Of a DNA stretch of 64,000 nt, positions 46,903 to 63,538 are shown piece after piece. The notes under the pieces are model-generated. The model searched no databases, was not told the DNA's origin, and saw only the letters and a list, made by a program, of their open reading frames with translations. The translations under genes were made by a program, and so were the position numbers. Location of the stretch: the NCBI GenBank assembly GCA_030765055.1, contig CM060947.1, positions 217,841,271 to 217,905,270 on the forward strand, in the 5' to 3' direction. The DNA comes from Mantis religiosa. Lineage: Eukaryota; Arthropoda; Insecta; Mantodea; Mantidae. How positions within the stretch are numbered: the stretch's first letter is position 1; each line of letters starts with the position of its first letter.

Positions 46903-47403
46903 TGTAACAGTATTTTTGTGTTAGTGGGAATTGTAAATATATATAAAAATGTATGTAGTTGTGTGATTGGCCGAAGTAGTAGTGGTATCACGTGGTGTGA
47001 TGACGTGTCAGTGAATCGGCCAATCACAAAATAAAGTGGGAATCACTATGGGGACAAGAAAATCAATAATCTAGAAAAGTGTTAGAATCTTGTGTCTTGC
47101 TGGAGAACGAGGAAGTTGACTTAAGATGTTACGATCATTATAATTGTAAAGAAAAATTAATAAGATTCGAAAAGTGTTATTCAATATTTATAATATAAAA
47201 GAGTGAATCGTAGTTTATATTATATAATTAAATAATATATAACAAAATTGGACTCATCTAAATTTTATTTTCACCAAAAATCCGCATCCACACCTGAGAA
47301 AAGATCTCACGACTCTCAGTAGATTAAAACTCGACTTGCATCTTACAAAAAGTTGGCTTGCTTCTTATTAGTTGAAGATGAATGAAAATAAAATCCCGTT
47401 ACA
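46903..47403 (+). repeat. 3' LTR
   Basis: 501 bp, TG to CA. Bases 46903-47143 align to the 5' LTR without gaps. 47144 to about 47376 is unrelated to the corresponding 5' LTR segment. The final 27 bp match again. AATAAA occurs at the same position as in the 5' LTR. Confidence 0.9.
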
Positions 47404-47407
47404 ACCC

Positions 47408-48778
47408 CCAAACTTTTACTAAACGGTGAGAATTTATATTGTGGCATAATAAAAAGCCGCCAGTTTCAGTTCCAGATGCTAACCGTATCGTTACAGATTA
47501 AAACAACGAAAGTACCATGCGAAGAGCAGAGGTAGTAAATATAAACCGCAACCAAAAGGGTGCCTTAATTTTTGGGCCTCTCTCCTAGAAACACTAGGTA
47601 ACACTATTGTGTTGGAGAATGCATAGCATCTTTTGATATTTCCCAAACGTTAGCTGAGATTTCACTTTGCGCGGACGGACAACCTCGCCTTCGCAGTCCA
47701 GCAAGTTCCGCCCAGAACTTCCTTTAAACTCAGAATAGCCCGGGGGTGCTAGTACCTCGTCGACATGTCCGTAGCGCCTTGTATGGTCGGCAACAGAGGA
47801 GTCGTTACGTCACGACTAATCTACTAGTACGATCTGTTAATTTGTAGGACACGCCCTAACCCCCGGCCACACCCAGCACTAGCCAGGGTTCGAATCCCGT
47901 GGGGTCCGGCACATCGATATTCCCATATGAAGAAATCGCAAACATATCGTCGAACATCCTCATCTGATATGGACCGTGTTGAATATATTCCCTCTCATTT
48001 CCAGTGCTTGAATGAAAGCTAAACTGTGCCATTCCTGCCACCAAAATAAGATATCCCTACACATCGTCATGCTCAACCCGACCTAAGTTCACTAGGTCTA
48101 CATAAGTGCGATTCACCACTTCCTTTGTAGCTCCTGGTAGAGTTGGTGAACTTGAAGCTTATTTTTGTGTAATATTTGCAAGACAGATAAATAATTCAGA
48201 AAGGCATACCTACAACAATGAAAGCAATAAGTACATTATACCACAATTATGTTTCTCGACACAGACCCGTGAACGAGGACTTCCTCGTGCAAGTCCCTCA
48301 AGACGATCCTTTCAAGGTTTATACCACCTTTTGTAAATGAGAAAATAAACATTTGGCAAAATAAGCAAAATAAGTGGACCTCACAAATCGCTACCTTTTT
48401 TTTTCCCGTTACGTTTCCAACTATATCCCAATGAGTCCTTATCTCTCTCACATACCTTTTGATTGGCTTGAAATAATGGTGAACCAATGAACGACTTTGT
48501 ACTAGACTTTTGCGAATACCATATTTTAATGAATTCTGTTCCGATTTCTCTAAACAAGATGGTTATCTCAATGTAATATGGCCAGCTATTTTCACAGGGA
48601 AGGCTACGTCACTAATGAGTTATTTACAGCGCTGAAATGCACAACAGTCAAAATATTTATGGAATACTTTTGTTCTGAGTTATACATGCAAAGGAATTAA
48701 AATAACTGCTGGCAAGGGAGCATTATTTAAATCTGTTTACCAATTTTAGTTATTGCTTTTGTCCTATGTGATCATGAA
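47408..48778. other. No recognised gene; weak tRNA-like B box
   Basis: AGGGTTCGAATCCCGTGG near 47885 fits a tRNA B box, but no A box at proper spacing or cloverleaf was found. Open frames 48106-48336 and 48236-48487 have no known motif. Confidence 0.4.
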
Positions 48779-49012
48779 TTTTTTAAATTTACTTCCTCCA
48801 AAGTTAAGTCATATCGGAAGATGAATGGAATGGGTGAAATGGTGCTAAAATGAGTCCAGGGTCCATAGAGCTTAGAGTTACCCGACATTCGTCTTTCAGG
48901 ATAAGGGAAAACCCCGGAAAAAACCTTATCCAGATAACTCACCATGACTGAGATTCGAACTCGGGACTTTTGAACGTGAGGCAGACATGCTACCATCACG
49001 CTACCGAGGCGG
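48779..49012 (-). mobile_element. SINE-A, near full length
   Basis: T-rich tail, core TCATATCGGAAGATGAATGG, CAGGATAAGGGAAAACCCC, B box (GAGATTCGAACTCGGGAC) and head TACCGAGGCGGG. Confidence 0.9.
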
Positions 49013-50765
49013 GATGTGACGATGATTATGATAATCTCTTATTATCTGTATTATAAGTTAGGGATTACTCGTAATAAATTAGCTATAAAATTAGTTCAGT
49101 TCAATTAGGTAAGAATTCTATTTAGCTCTAAATGTCTTTAACCTGAAGGCCGTTGATGTTAAAAGCACTGAGGTCTGAAAATGAACAAATTGTGAAATGT
49201 ATGACAAAATAGAGTTCCATGGTTTAGCCATATCGTTGATCAAGTTATCCCTCGTGCGCCCTTTTTTAATTCCGTCTCCAATATCTGTCTCCAATGGATC
49301 TGCTGGCAGCAGTTTCAATGGTGAGCTATGAGATCTATTTATCAGGGAAGGCGATGCTGCGAATTGACTGATATATTTAATCATAATGATGAGCTCTATG
49401 AAGCGAGTTACAAACTGTTTGAGAATGCAGTCCTTTTATTATCATAGTCCTCTATATTGACGAACCTCTGAAGTATCAAGTCTATATCGTTTAAAAATAA
49501 CTGCATCCGTGACAACAATAAGAAGCGTAAGCTGTTGTAATTCGCTGTAATGCTAAGCGTAGATCCCTCATGCGGCAACTGATAACAATGTAAAAGCCGG
49601 CAACGGTCTTTAGGCGCTGTAAACCGCCGATAATCGATCACAGTAAACACTATTGTACACGAATGAAAAGACGTGAGTGTCAGAACATCATGCTCCTTTA
49701 TTAGCTTAAGTCACGCCTATTTCATTACCTCATATGTTCCTAACTGCATTGCCAACTTAAGCCGCTAATTCGTAACTGAAACATATTTTTCACTCTGTAA
49801 CTTACTGAACTCTAAGACTTTCATTCCTATTTCCATTTTCAGCATTTTGGCTACATTAATATTTTCTACATTTTACTTCCGAGCGTAACTGACTTCCAGG
49901 TATGTCTTGAGCTAATCGGTTTTCTTGACCTAATTCTCTGGAACCTACAACAGTTCATGCTGATTTGCTTTACCTCAACACTGAACTGATTTCATTTATG
50001 ACTCCTTCCGCAGACAAACTTTTAGCTCATGCTTCATACTTATGAGTATGTATTGATTTTAATGTATGTAACTTATTGAAATTAATTGTCCATCTCCCTT
50101 TCATTTATTTATAAAAATATAAATCTTACCCATCAATAATTCCGGTATCATCGTTCAGTGATAGATCAACTCTACAGACAGAAAAACGTGGCTTTCAGGT
50201 TCCAATATAAAAGTATTTCTTGGTTTGACACTATAAAAGTTCTGATAAAGAGTTTTTACAAGATTTCTCAGTAATTAATTTGTTTTTCATGTTTGAAACG
50301 TCGTTCATCCAACTATTGTGCCTTTTAAAAAGAGTTCCAATATTCGGAAAGGTCTCACTATACTGGACCCTTTCTTTCTTGTACCAGTAACTGATATTGC
50401 GTCCCTGTATACCTTACATCTTTATAAGTACGATATTGGTGATATATCTTGAGTAAATAAAATTAAGAAATAATTACGAACATAATTAAGTTCCTGCAAG
50501 TGGACTGATATGTAGTTATAGATAGTTTTAAAGTGGACAATACAATCTGTTGAAGCCAACTAGTGCATCACTACACGTATTACTAGAGATAAGCACTACC
50601 TGTATTACTTACTCGTAGGGAGTTAATTTCAGCATTATGTGATTAGCTTAATGTACTCTCGCTGGTAGCATTAACACAAGGGGCTAGGAAATCTCTAGGC
50701 AACACATACCCTAGTGATTTATCCAAAATTATGCCGTGGTCATAATAACATAAGATACGTAACTC
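49013..50765. other. No recognised feature
   Basis: Minus-strand frames at 49118-49384 and 49408-49650 lie close together but in different frames and show no domain I recognise. The rest is AT-rich. Confidence 0.4.
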
Positions 50766-51668
<903 letters not shown>

Positions 51669-51679
51669 TAATGATGATG

Positions 51680-51722
51680 ATCGGCGTTTCGGGAGTGTGC
51701 ATCTATCCCATCATCAGCCAAT
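51680..51722 (-). ncRNA. Hammerhead-like motif, inverted remnant
   Basis: Minus-strand CTGATGA, GGGAT/CTCCC stem II and GAAAC are present. The cleavage triplet reads GCC where GUH is needed, so this copy is probably inactive. Confidence 0.45.
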
Positions 51723-52096
51723 TTTCGGGAGACGCCCATCTTGGCAAAATGCAACAGTTACTGGGAATGGAGAATTAAGGAGGCTTTGTCCATTTCCTCC
51801 GAGAGTAGCATACTTAATCGTGATGCTGGATTTCAGTTCAGCTCCTCTTGGAAACTGGCCTTAAAAGTGGAAATCCGTCGGCTTAAGAAGTACAGTTCAA
51901 TGGAGTTTGATAATCAAGTTAAGTAGTTACGTTTCTTTGACACAATTAATTTTCTATACTCACGCCATCTCCTGGCCTGGCATTTAATTTACTGAAAACA
52001 GTCTTTTCTTCAGTCATGCGAATTTTGATAGTGTTTTGTCTTTGTTTATATTTGTGTTATATCCAGTGATTCATTTGTGGTTACAACTTTTAATAA

Positions 52097-52141
52097 ATAT
52101 CCTGATGATGGGAGAGATGCACACTCCCGAAACGTTGATTT
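52097..52141 (+). ncRNA. Hammerhead-like motif, copy 2
   Basis: CTGATGA (52102-52108), GGGAG with CTCCC (52110-52114/52124-52128), GAAAC (52129-52133), GTT triplet. Stem I is ATATC against GATTT, weakened by one mismatch relative to the 21.1-kb copy. Confidence 0.55.
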
Positions 52142-52232
52142 CTAATCGTCTTTCACCTGGCTTGTTGCCCGAGAAGAAAGTGAGCATATTTGTCGCCAGG
52201 AAAGCTTCAGGTCTTATTTTAATAATAAAAAG

Positions 52233-54224
52233 GTATGTCGGTTAAATCGATGTAGAAATAAAAAGTAATTGTTAGTGAGTGGTGACCAGAACGTATTTAA
52301 TTTCATTGGAATGGAATGAGTGGTATATTTTATAATCCCCGACATCACGTTGGATATTCCGGAACACCGTATACCACAAGGACCAAGGAATAGTGGTACA
52401 CGTTGGACGGAGTAACTGGTACAGTGTGGAGTGGGACGACCTAACCACCAGTTTGCTGCTGGGGTTTTTGTAAATGAACGGAATAAAAGCAATGTTCCAA
52501 AATACTTCGGTGCCTGAAGTTACCTGCTTGTCTGAAGTATTTCAGGGCAGGAAACTGGTCTACGGCCCACGAATTTCCTGTCACGCACTCATTTCATAAA
52601 TATATAATGTCACGCACCAAGGAAGCGGTTCACATGCGTTTTGAAACTCTAGGGTTGCCCGAGAGGCAGACTTGGCAGACTTCAGATTGAAGGGAATACC
52701 ATATCTTAACTCGTAAACATAGGACAGGCAGAACCAATAACTTCAGTGAAGTTGTCCTCTCGTAGTTTCAAACGAATCATGCGTTTCAATCAGGTGTGAT
52801 GCAAGTTGCTTTTCACATCAATTGCTTATACGCCACTTTGATGCACGCTACCGACCAAGGGTTGCCAATATTGATGCACCTTATTTTCACGTTGTAAATT
52901 TTGAAGCAGTGTGGCCTATCCTCAGGGTAGAGCAAAGAGTTCCGTCAAAGGGTATGCGTGGATATGTATGGGAGAAAGGATGGTTCTAATGACACTGGAA
53001 TGCAAGTTTCAGACTGGTTTAATGACTGCTTCTTTTTATCATCACATCAAACTCGAAGTTGCCGACCAAGGATTACCAATATATCACTGTTTAGAGTTAC
53101 CGTATGTAGAATGCTTATTATTCGATAACACTTAATTCGTTATTTACGTAGGAACCGACAGATACCTTTTCTCATGGCTTCTGGTCTGCCTTCGCCAAAG
53201 ACCCAACTAGATGCTTCTTAATGGACCACCAGCCACGTTCTGCATTCCTCACTACAGCTGCGTGTGACTTTCACCTCTGGAAGCCTGTCTTTATTCACAT
53301 CAGAACTCCTTTTCTGACTATTTTGTCCATTGTGATTATTAGTCTCCGTCATGCCATTTTTAAGGGTCCGAACAATGCCTTTTCAAAGGAAGTCAAGTGT
53401 TATCCACTGAGAATCCCTGCTAAGAACCTCTTTCTCCCATTTCTTTTGTTGAACGACCCAACCCATTGTACCTGCACGTGTTTTAACACATCTACAATGT
53501 TTCTTTGAAATCCATTACGATTCTTTATTTATTTCATTCCTTAATTTCGCTATCATGTGGCTTTCTCTATCCATTAATATTAGATAAAACTCGCACAAAT
53601 ATTATTACATATTTCCTTACGGCTTCAAGGAGAAAAGGGGGAAAAATGAATGGATACAAGAGGTTTAAATGAGGGTGGGCATATTAAGTGTGGCTTTCAA
53701 ATTTCACACTATTTAAATGCCATTGTTACAACTTAATAGCAACATCACTTTCAAAAATAATAAAAATATGGGCAAATTGCAACCAATAGTAACATGAGAG
53801 GCTGCTGCTAGAAAATAAGTTATTTAAAATAAATTGTGTGTCTGAAAGACATTTACATTTTGATGTACGTTTTCTCCATTTTGGTAATGTTTACCAGTTA
53901 TACCCACAACATTATATAAAATATCTTCGGAAATAAGAGAAATGTATCCGGTACTCCTAGAAAATCCGAGACAAACACTTTATTCCTTATGTAAATATCG
54001 CAATTTATATATTTTTATCACATTAGTTACGCAGCTTACAGACAATCAACAATACCAAGAAGTTTTCCATGTAAGTCATAGTTTGTAATTTGGGGTAAGA
54101 GATGTTCTTGAAAACGTTTGTACTGGGTATTTGGAAGTTATAAGTTTGGTGTTTATCAAAGCTTTCGTTTTTGATTTAACGTATACTGTTCACTCACACA
54201 TATGCAGAGTTGACTAAATTTTGC
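52233..54224. other. No recognised feature
   Basis: About 2 kb. A phrase CGACCAAGGGTTGCCAATAT near 52853 recurs as CGACCAAGGATTACCAATAT near 53064. No gene is supported. Confidence 0.4.
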
Positions 54225-55185
<961 letters not shown>

Positions 55186-56651
55186 TTTTTGCTTTATTGA
55201 TATCAACAGCATGCTCCATTACATAGTAATACTACATGCTTTATAGTTACATGTCTTATTTTGAATTAGTAATTGTAAACATTACAACAATTTTACATTG
55301 GGTTATTCTATGTTTTAGACACTATGTACATTAAATTGAGTCTATTCTTCTAGCTGATTTTTGTGAGTTCACAATTTGTAATTATTTCAATCTAAATACT
55401 TGTCATATTTTTAGAAGTAGTGCTTTATGTTTTAGTTAATTGTAAGATTATGATGAAACCGGAGTAAGTTGATTGTATACAGTTCACAATTTGTCGTAGT
55501 TACACTCCAAATCCTTCAGTGCATGTCCGTGATTTTTATAGAAGTTGCAAATTTTACAAACGACTTCAGGTGATTATTCGCAATCTTCTCGTTGGTGGTA
55601 GGCCATTTCCCTCCATTGCTTGTTACACTTTTTGCCAATTCTAGTCTTTTTTCATCAAGTCTTCTGCAATTAAATATTATATGGTTAACGGTCTGTTCTT
55701 CTTTCCGCAAGGACAGAGTGGGTTATTTATTATTCTAAATCGGTATAGGTATGCGTTTAATTTTCCATGGCCAGTTAACATTGTAGTGAGTTCTGGGGAT
55801 ATTGGAATCTTTTGACGCAATCTGTTTTTCACTAACGGGAAGAATGCTTTAGTCACTGCACCTTTCGTTGTGTTCGTCCAGACTTGTTGCCACCTGTTGA
55901 GTCCATATTCCTTAACTCTCGTTACAATTACGTCTTTTGGTATTTTGTCGTACACTATTTCACTATATTCGATAGCAGCGCGTTTTGCAAGCTTATCTGC
56001 TAGTTCATTCCCTTCTATTCCGCAGTGGCCTTAAACCCAGCCAAAGTGGATGATCCAATTTAAATGGTTTAGTGCAAGAAGTTTGTCTTTGATAGATTCT
56101 ATTAGTCGATTCCTTTTCCAGTTATTTCTCAGTAGATCTATAGTAATTCTGCTGTCAGTGTATATTGCAACGTTTCTATCTATTGAACTGGCATAATATA
56201 CTTCTTCTAATTTCTCTAGTACTTTTAAAATAGCAAGTTGTTCGGCTTGATTGTTGGTGCAGTGGCCATGCAATTTGAATTTTAACTGGTGTGTCATAAT
56301 TCCGTTTTCAAATATAATTCCTGCTGCGACAACTTTCTCCCCCATTTTACTTCCATCTGTGTACGCTTCCATTCTATATATGTTATCTTTGTTCACCTCC
56401 TGAATCGTTGCCACTTCGGCAGGATGTCGCCAGTGTTTTACTTCTAATGGTTTGTCGAAGTCTGCTATGTGACTTTTTGTTGCCAGATATATTTGGAGTT
56501 TTTCCTCTATAGTTATTTCTATAGGACATACTCCAGCTAGTACGCACGATGCATCATACGAGAGAGTTCTATATGCTTTCGTCATTTTTATGTTGATTAA
56601 TCTTTGAATTCTTCTATATTTTGCAATATTTTTATTCTTCCGTATCGCATC
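55186..56651 (-). mobile_element. R1/I-type LINE 3' part with RNase H, embedded in AAT arrays
   Basis: Minus-strand order: SKAYRTLS-like segment (MTKAYRTLSYDASCVLAGV), then RNase H with EAYTDGSKMGEK, NNQAEQLAILKVLE, YTDSRITIDLL and HCGIEGNELADKLA, which supply the catalytic D, E, D and D. A zinc-binding tail NPLCPCGK and VNHIIFNCRRL (CxC, H, C) follows. One stop (after WIIHFGWV) and one frameshift (after KKNRPLT) break the frame. A 3' untranslated region of about 330 bp ends in AATAAAGC and A6 at the array. RNase H plus zinc tail is typical of the R1, I and LOA groups. The 5' part is missing. Confidence 0.8.
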
Positions 56652-59509
<2,858 letters not shown>

Positions 59510-59930
59510 GCTGGAGCTATGAGTGAGCAGAGACACTTAGTGGCGCGCAGTGCTAAACGCTTGCCGAGCGAGAGAGAGAGAGAGACAGAAACAGAGGGAG
59601 AAATAGAGAGATGTCTGGATAGTTCCCTTTCTCTTGCCACCGCGAAACGCCCTGAAACGTCGGCGGCTTTCTAGAAATAATGACTGGGGGTATAAAAGCC
59701 GCAAGTGTTAGAGTTGCGAGTCAGTTTGCTACCGAGTTGTTAACTGTCTTTTCTTTTCTTTTCTTTTTTGTTTTAACGTTTGGCAGTGAAACGAGACGAC
59801 CTTAAAGAATACGTTTGTGTATGTTAGGTCATTTTGCTGCTGTAAGGGGTGTACAAACTTATTGTTTTACTGAAATAAAGAGCATTTTGAGTTTCAACAA
59901 ACAACCCACGAAGTCACAATATCGAAACAA
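59510..59930 (+). promoter_or_regulatory. LTR-like pol II promoter unit 2 (probable solo LTR)
   Basis: TTCTAGAA (59669), TATAAAAG (59691-59698), initiator TCAGTT (59721-59726) and AATAAA (59874) followed by GAGCATTTTGAGTTT. Spacing TATA to start is 32 bp, and TTCNNGAA lies 54 bp before the start, as in unit 1 at 24.3 kb. A GA-rich run at 59571-59590 precedes it. Ends not determined. Confidence 0.5.
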
Positions 59931-60413
59931 AATTGTAAGAAATTGCTGCGTTCACATTATTTTTTCTAACCGTTAACGTATTACTTTTCTGCTTATGAGT
60001 ATTTACATTAAGCAGAGAAAGTATTGAACATATATCGACCAAAAATTTGAAGTGTAAATTTCACCATAAGCACACTATTAAAATCTCTGAGCACAGAAAA
60101 ATCCTCTGGGTTATACGCCTGCCTCTATCGTCTGTGAGTTTGTCTGATTGTAAACAGCTTAACTTGGAACTCAAAAGGCTGTTAAAAACCAAACTTTGTA
60201 ATTAAGATAAGCGATTATTATCAATAAGATTATCAAGAACTTCCCTTACTCCAACCTTGGAAGATTTGTCCGAAATACACTATTTTCTGTCACATTTTGT
60301 GAGGTTTGTCATAGATCCAGGTGTAAAAATCAAAGATAACGTGGCGAATAAAGCCAGCCTTAAGGCTCATGCTAAGAAATTCATTAAAATAGCACAATTC
60401 TGTAACATACAAG
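59931..60413. other. No recognised feature
   Basis: AT-rich spacer before mariner copy 3. Confidence 0.4.
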
Positions 60414-60415
60414 TA

Positions 60416-61330
60416 CGAGGGCTGTTCAATAAAGAATGATCACAATTATTTTTTGACAGCGTACCTTTACTCATCAACTTAACTTTGATGGTCCTCCTCA
60501 AAATAGTGTCCCCTGAATGCGATGCACTTGTCCCAGAGTTTCTGCCAGTCTTCAAAGATATGCTGGAAACCATTTTTGAGAGATCCTTCAAAATCACCTC
60601 CACAGCCTTCACCACTGCTTCTGATGATGGATAATGCCTCCCACGAAGGCGTTTCTTCAAGTAAGGGAATAGAAAAAAGTCACATGGGGCTAAATCCGGA
60701 CTATAGAGAGGGTGAGGGATGCACTTCACCTTGATTTTTGCAAGATATTCAGCAACAACATTGGCAGTATGCGGCCGCACATTATCGTGGTGAAGCATCC
60801 AACCTGCTTCACAAAAATTTGGTATTTTGCGCCTGATATGGACTTGAAATGTTTTCAGGATCCCTGTAGTATTGTCCAGTTACTGATATGTGTGTGCAGG
60901 TAAACTTGCTGATAAACCATTCCATGAATATCAAAGAATGAGATGACCATAACTTTCCCAGCAGAAGCAACCACTTTTGCTTTTATGGGGGTTGGTGATG
61001 GAGGAGATTTCCACACTGAACTTTGCTGTTTGCTCTCAGGATCAAAATGATGTAGCCAAGTTTCATCAGCAGTGATTACGTTTGAATGAAACTCCGGATC
61101 TTCCTCTAACATCAACTTTAACTGCATGTTACCTCCATTGCGGCGATAGGCGATACTGAACATGTCTGAACTTGCCTGGTTCTCACAGGCGGGAACCAGG
61201 AGTACCAACAATGAAACTACTACGGCGTGTTTGTTTCACATTAAGCTAACACAATATAGTAAGTTTGAATTTTAGTCCGAAAAATTATGACCGTAAAAAA
61301 TTATGATCATTCTTTATTGAACAGCTCTCG
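60416..61330 (-). mobile_element. Mariner-1 element, internally deleted copy 3
   Basis: Terminal repeats GAGGGCTGTTCAATAAAG and inverted GAGAGCTGTTCAATAAAG are flanked by TA (60414-60415, 61331-61332). The minus strand carries ITADETWLHHFDPESKQQSS, MLHHDNVRPHTANVVAEYLA and SPDLAPCDFFLFPYLKK, so all three catalytic aspartates of a DD34D transposase are visible. The N-terminal DNA-binding region is deleted with the same junction (ATGGAGGTAACA then TGCAG) as copy 1. Frameshifts separate the blocks. Confidence 0.92.
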
Positions 61331-61484
61331 TATAATAGCACAACGGTCCAACATGCTCCATACGGTTACAGTATATTCCTATGAAAGCTTATCCTGATAA
61401 GATGAAATTAATGCCCTCCCTAACAGAGATGAATTTATCTGATATGCTTATATTCATTCGTATCAGGAACGCCGTTATCATTTC

Positions 61485-62210
61485 GGTCAATGTTAACTTT
61501 GTTTTTCAATGTTCTTGCTATAGTTCCACATATCGGCTCAAATTTGTTTATTTTGTTTTTTATGTCTTTGTCTAAGTCAAAGCTTACATCACAGCCCAAA
61601 CAGCTGAAATTCGAGAGCTGCTCCAGGCATTTATTTTCAATGCTTATTTTTTATCTTACAGGATATTTTCCTCCATGTGCATTATCTTCGTTTTCTTTCT
61701 ATTTAGATTGTAATCTTTTCCCAGTAAATACATTTTATGCATGGAACGTTGAAGGCTTTCTTCATTTTCTTGTATTAGTTTTACATCATCAGCATAGAGT
61801 ATCACATTTAAGTTTTTATTTCTATTTATCTCTATTCATTTATCCACTTGTTTTTTCCAAGTTTCTATCAAATCGTCCAAGTATATATTAAATATTGCGG
61901 GAGAAAGGCTACATCCCTGTCTACTCCTTGATTTACTTTCATTTCTTCTGTTTTTATTGTGCCTGTATCTATGATAATTTTTGTGTCTCTATATAAGCTT
62001 TTAATTATTTCTACTAAATGAGGAAGATATCTCCTTTTGTCCAATATGTTTCATAATCTATTTCTATTTATAGAACCAAATGCATTTTCGAAGTCTAAAA
62101 ATGCTATGTGACTTTCAAAGTTTACTTCTCGTCTTTCTTCTAAAATTCTCTTTATATTAACAACATTATCACTAGTAGATCGTCCTATTCTATTAGCACG
62201 TACCTAATTG
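61485..62210 (-). pseudogene. LINE reverse transcriptase fragment, decayed
   Basis: Minus-strand reading from about 62205: NRIGRSTSDNVVNIKRILEE, SHIAFLDFENAFGSINRN, HLVEIIKSLYRDTKIIIDTG, a QG box and then (frameshifted) a YxDD-like box before ENEESL-like sequence. It is the same type of LINE as at 29560-31470. No complete frame remains. Confidence 0.7.
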
Positions 62211-62234
62211 TACCTAATAGTGGTCCGAACTATA

Positions 62235-62475
62235 AAGCCCGGGCCTTAAAGTACTTACAGCATAGTAAGTCGCCATTAAGGTAGTAGTCTCATGTGTTTA
62301 TGAGAACTCCTAATGGTTTACCAGGAAAAAACACGAGCCAGTTGGAGAATTTAATGTCATGTTGGCACGTTGGCCATAGTAGCTCAATGGTTTAGAGCGA
62401 ATGGACGGAGACCAGAAGATCCGTGGTTCAAATCCCGGCTATGGCATTGAATTTTTCAGTCTGGCTCTACCCTTT
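62235..62475 (+). mobile_element. SINE-B copy 2
   Basis: CCTTAAAGTACTTACAGCAT, GGAGAATTTAATGTCATG, the tRNA-like GTAGCTCAATGGTTTAGAGC and GTGGTTCAAATCCCGGC, then AATTTTTCAGTCTGGCTC parallel the copy at 16995-17245. The B box is better preserved here. Confidence 0.65.
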
Positions 62476-63538
62476 CCTATTTATTCTTTGCCTACAACAA
62501 CCAACCAAACCAGGCAGCAGACAAAAAACAAAGTTGGTTCAATTAATTATATTTGGTGTCAACATGGAGCACATTTTTAATAACTCTCTAACAAAGTATA
62601 TTCATAGTGTATTGTGTTCCATTCCCGAATTATTTGGCCTGTAGATATAAAAATAGAATATTTGCCTAAACGTTTGTCAGATATATCTCTCTACGAGACA
62701 TTGAAAACGTTACTTTTAGACACCAAGCAAACTGTACAGATTTTTCCCCATTAGCTTTGTAAGAGATTGCCCTACTTTTGCAGATATGAACGTATAAACT
62801 CATTTCGACTCTTGCTGGGAAGTTGGCCATCACCTTGAATCTTCCTCTGGCAACAAATTTGATTTGGCGCGCGCTCATTCCTCTGAGATAACCAATGAGA
62901 GACTATCGCGTAATTGCGTTTGCTCAAGCGTGCTACATTCAATTCGCCATTCCTACGGCTAAAAAACGAACGAATTCCCGTTTCGCGTTATTCATTGCGT
63001 TACATGCAGATTTCTCTCGGAAATGGAAAAAAAAAAAAAGACAACTGACGTATGATTTTTTACTATTCCGAGTCTCGTCTAGATGGAAATAGCTGGCAAT
63101 TTCTGGAATATTCAGTTCGTAGCTATTACAGAACCATGGTGATGGTTTCGCCCGGCTTCCTAGGTTGTTTGAGTATAATCTTATGTTGCTGCTATTTTCG
63201 CTCAAGTTTCCAGTCTTTGTACGCCTTTTGCGTGTCCTGAGGTATGCTTGTAGTTCCCGGCTATTTGTGTTTACTGCTGAATATAGGTATTTTTAGTAAA
63301 TTATTTAGCTGGCGAAGTAAGAGATCGGATCTTTTTCTTTCGCTTATCCAGTGAGGTATATGAACGATCAATTAATTACCCATACAACGTAAGAACATTT
63401 GTTGCTCTGCATGCGAAATACGACATATACAATGTGTAACAACAAATAACTAATCGGCAGCTCAGAAGTGCTACCTTATTTAATTCACACATTGCAATGT
63501 TTAACGCCAGGATTAAGGTTATTTTGTTAGAAAATGCA
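62476..63538. other. No recognised feature
   Basis: No supported gene. An A run lies near 63028-63038. Frames 62895-63092 and 62939-63205 overlap on opposite strands and show no known motif. Confidence 0.4.

Larger units (their letters stand above)
42850..47403 (+). mobile_element. Gypsy/Ty3-type LTR retrotransposon derivative with deleted pol
   Basis: LTRs lie at 42850-43347 and 46903-47403, both starting TGTAACAG and ending GTTACA, with ACCC on each outer side (42846-42849, 47404-47407) as a 4-bp target duplication. Inside are a primer-binding-like site at 43350, gag, a protease and the first residues before reverse transcriptase. Reverse transcriptase, RNase H and integrase are gone, so it depends on helper elements. 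No envelope gene is seen. The two LTRs differ in their second half. Confidence 0.9.
51676..52232 (+). mobile_element. Penelope-like element fragment abutting the AAT array
   Basis: The frame from about 51735 reads LAKCNSYWEWRIKEALSI, NRDAGFQFSSSWKLAL and VEIRRLKKYSS, ending at 51926, the same C-terminal region as at 20.7-20.9 kb. The non-coding 3' part has the hammerhead-like motif at 52097-52141 and ends near GGTCTTATTTTAATAATAAA. At the left border (51680-51722) a second hammerhead-like motif lies in the opposite orientation, so the fragment carries inverted terminal pieces. Confidence 0.75.

Noticed and set aside
47875..47905. B-box-like GGGTTCGAATCCCG as a SINE or tRNA
   Set aside because: No A box at the right spacing and no second copy of the flanks.
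49118..49650. Two close minus-strand frames as one gene
   Set aside because: They are in different frames, lack any known motif and together span only 530 bp.
52853..53084. Repeated phrase CGACCAAGGRTTRCCAATAT 210 bp apart
   Set aside because: About 20 bp only, with no extended similarity around it. Too little to define a repeat.
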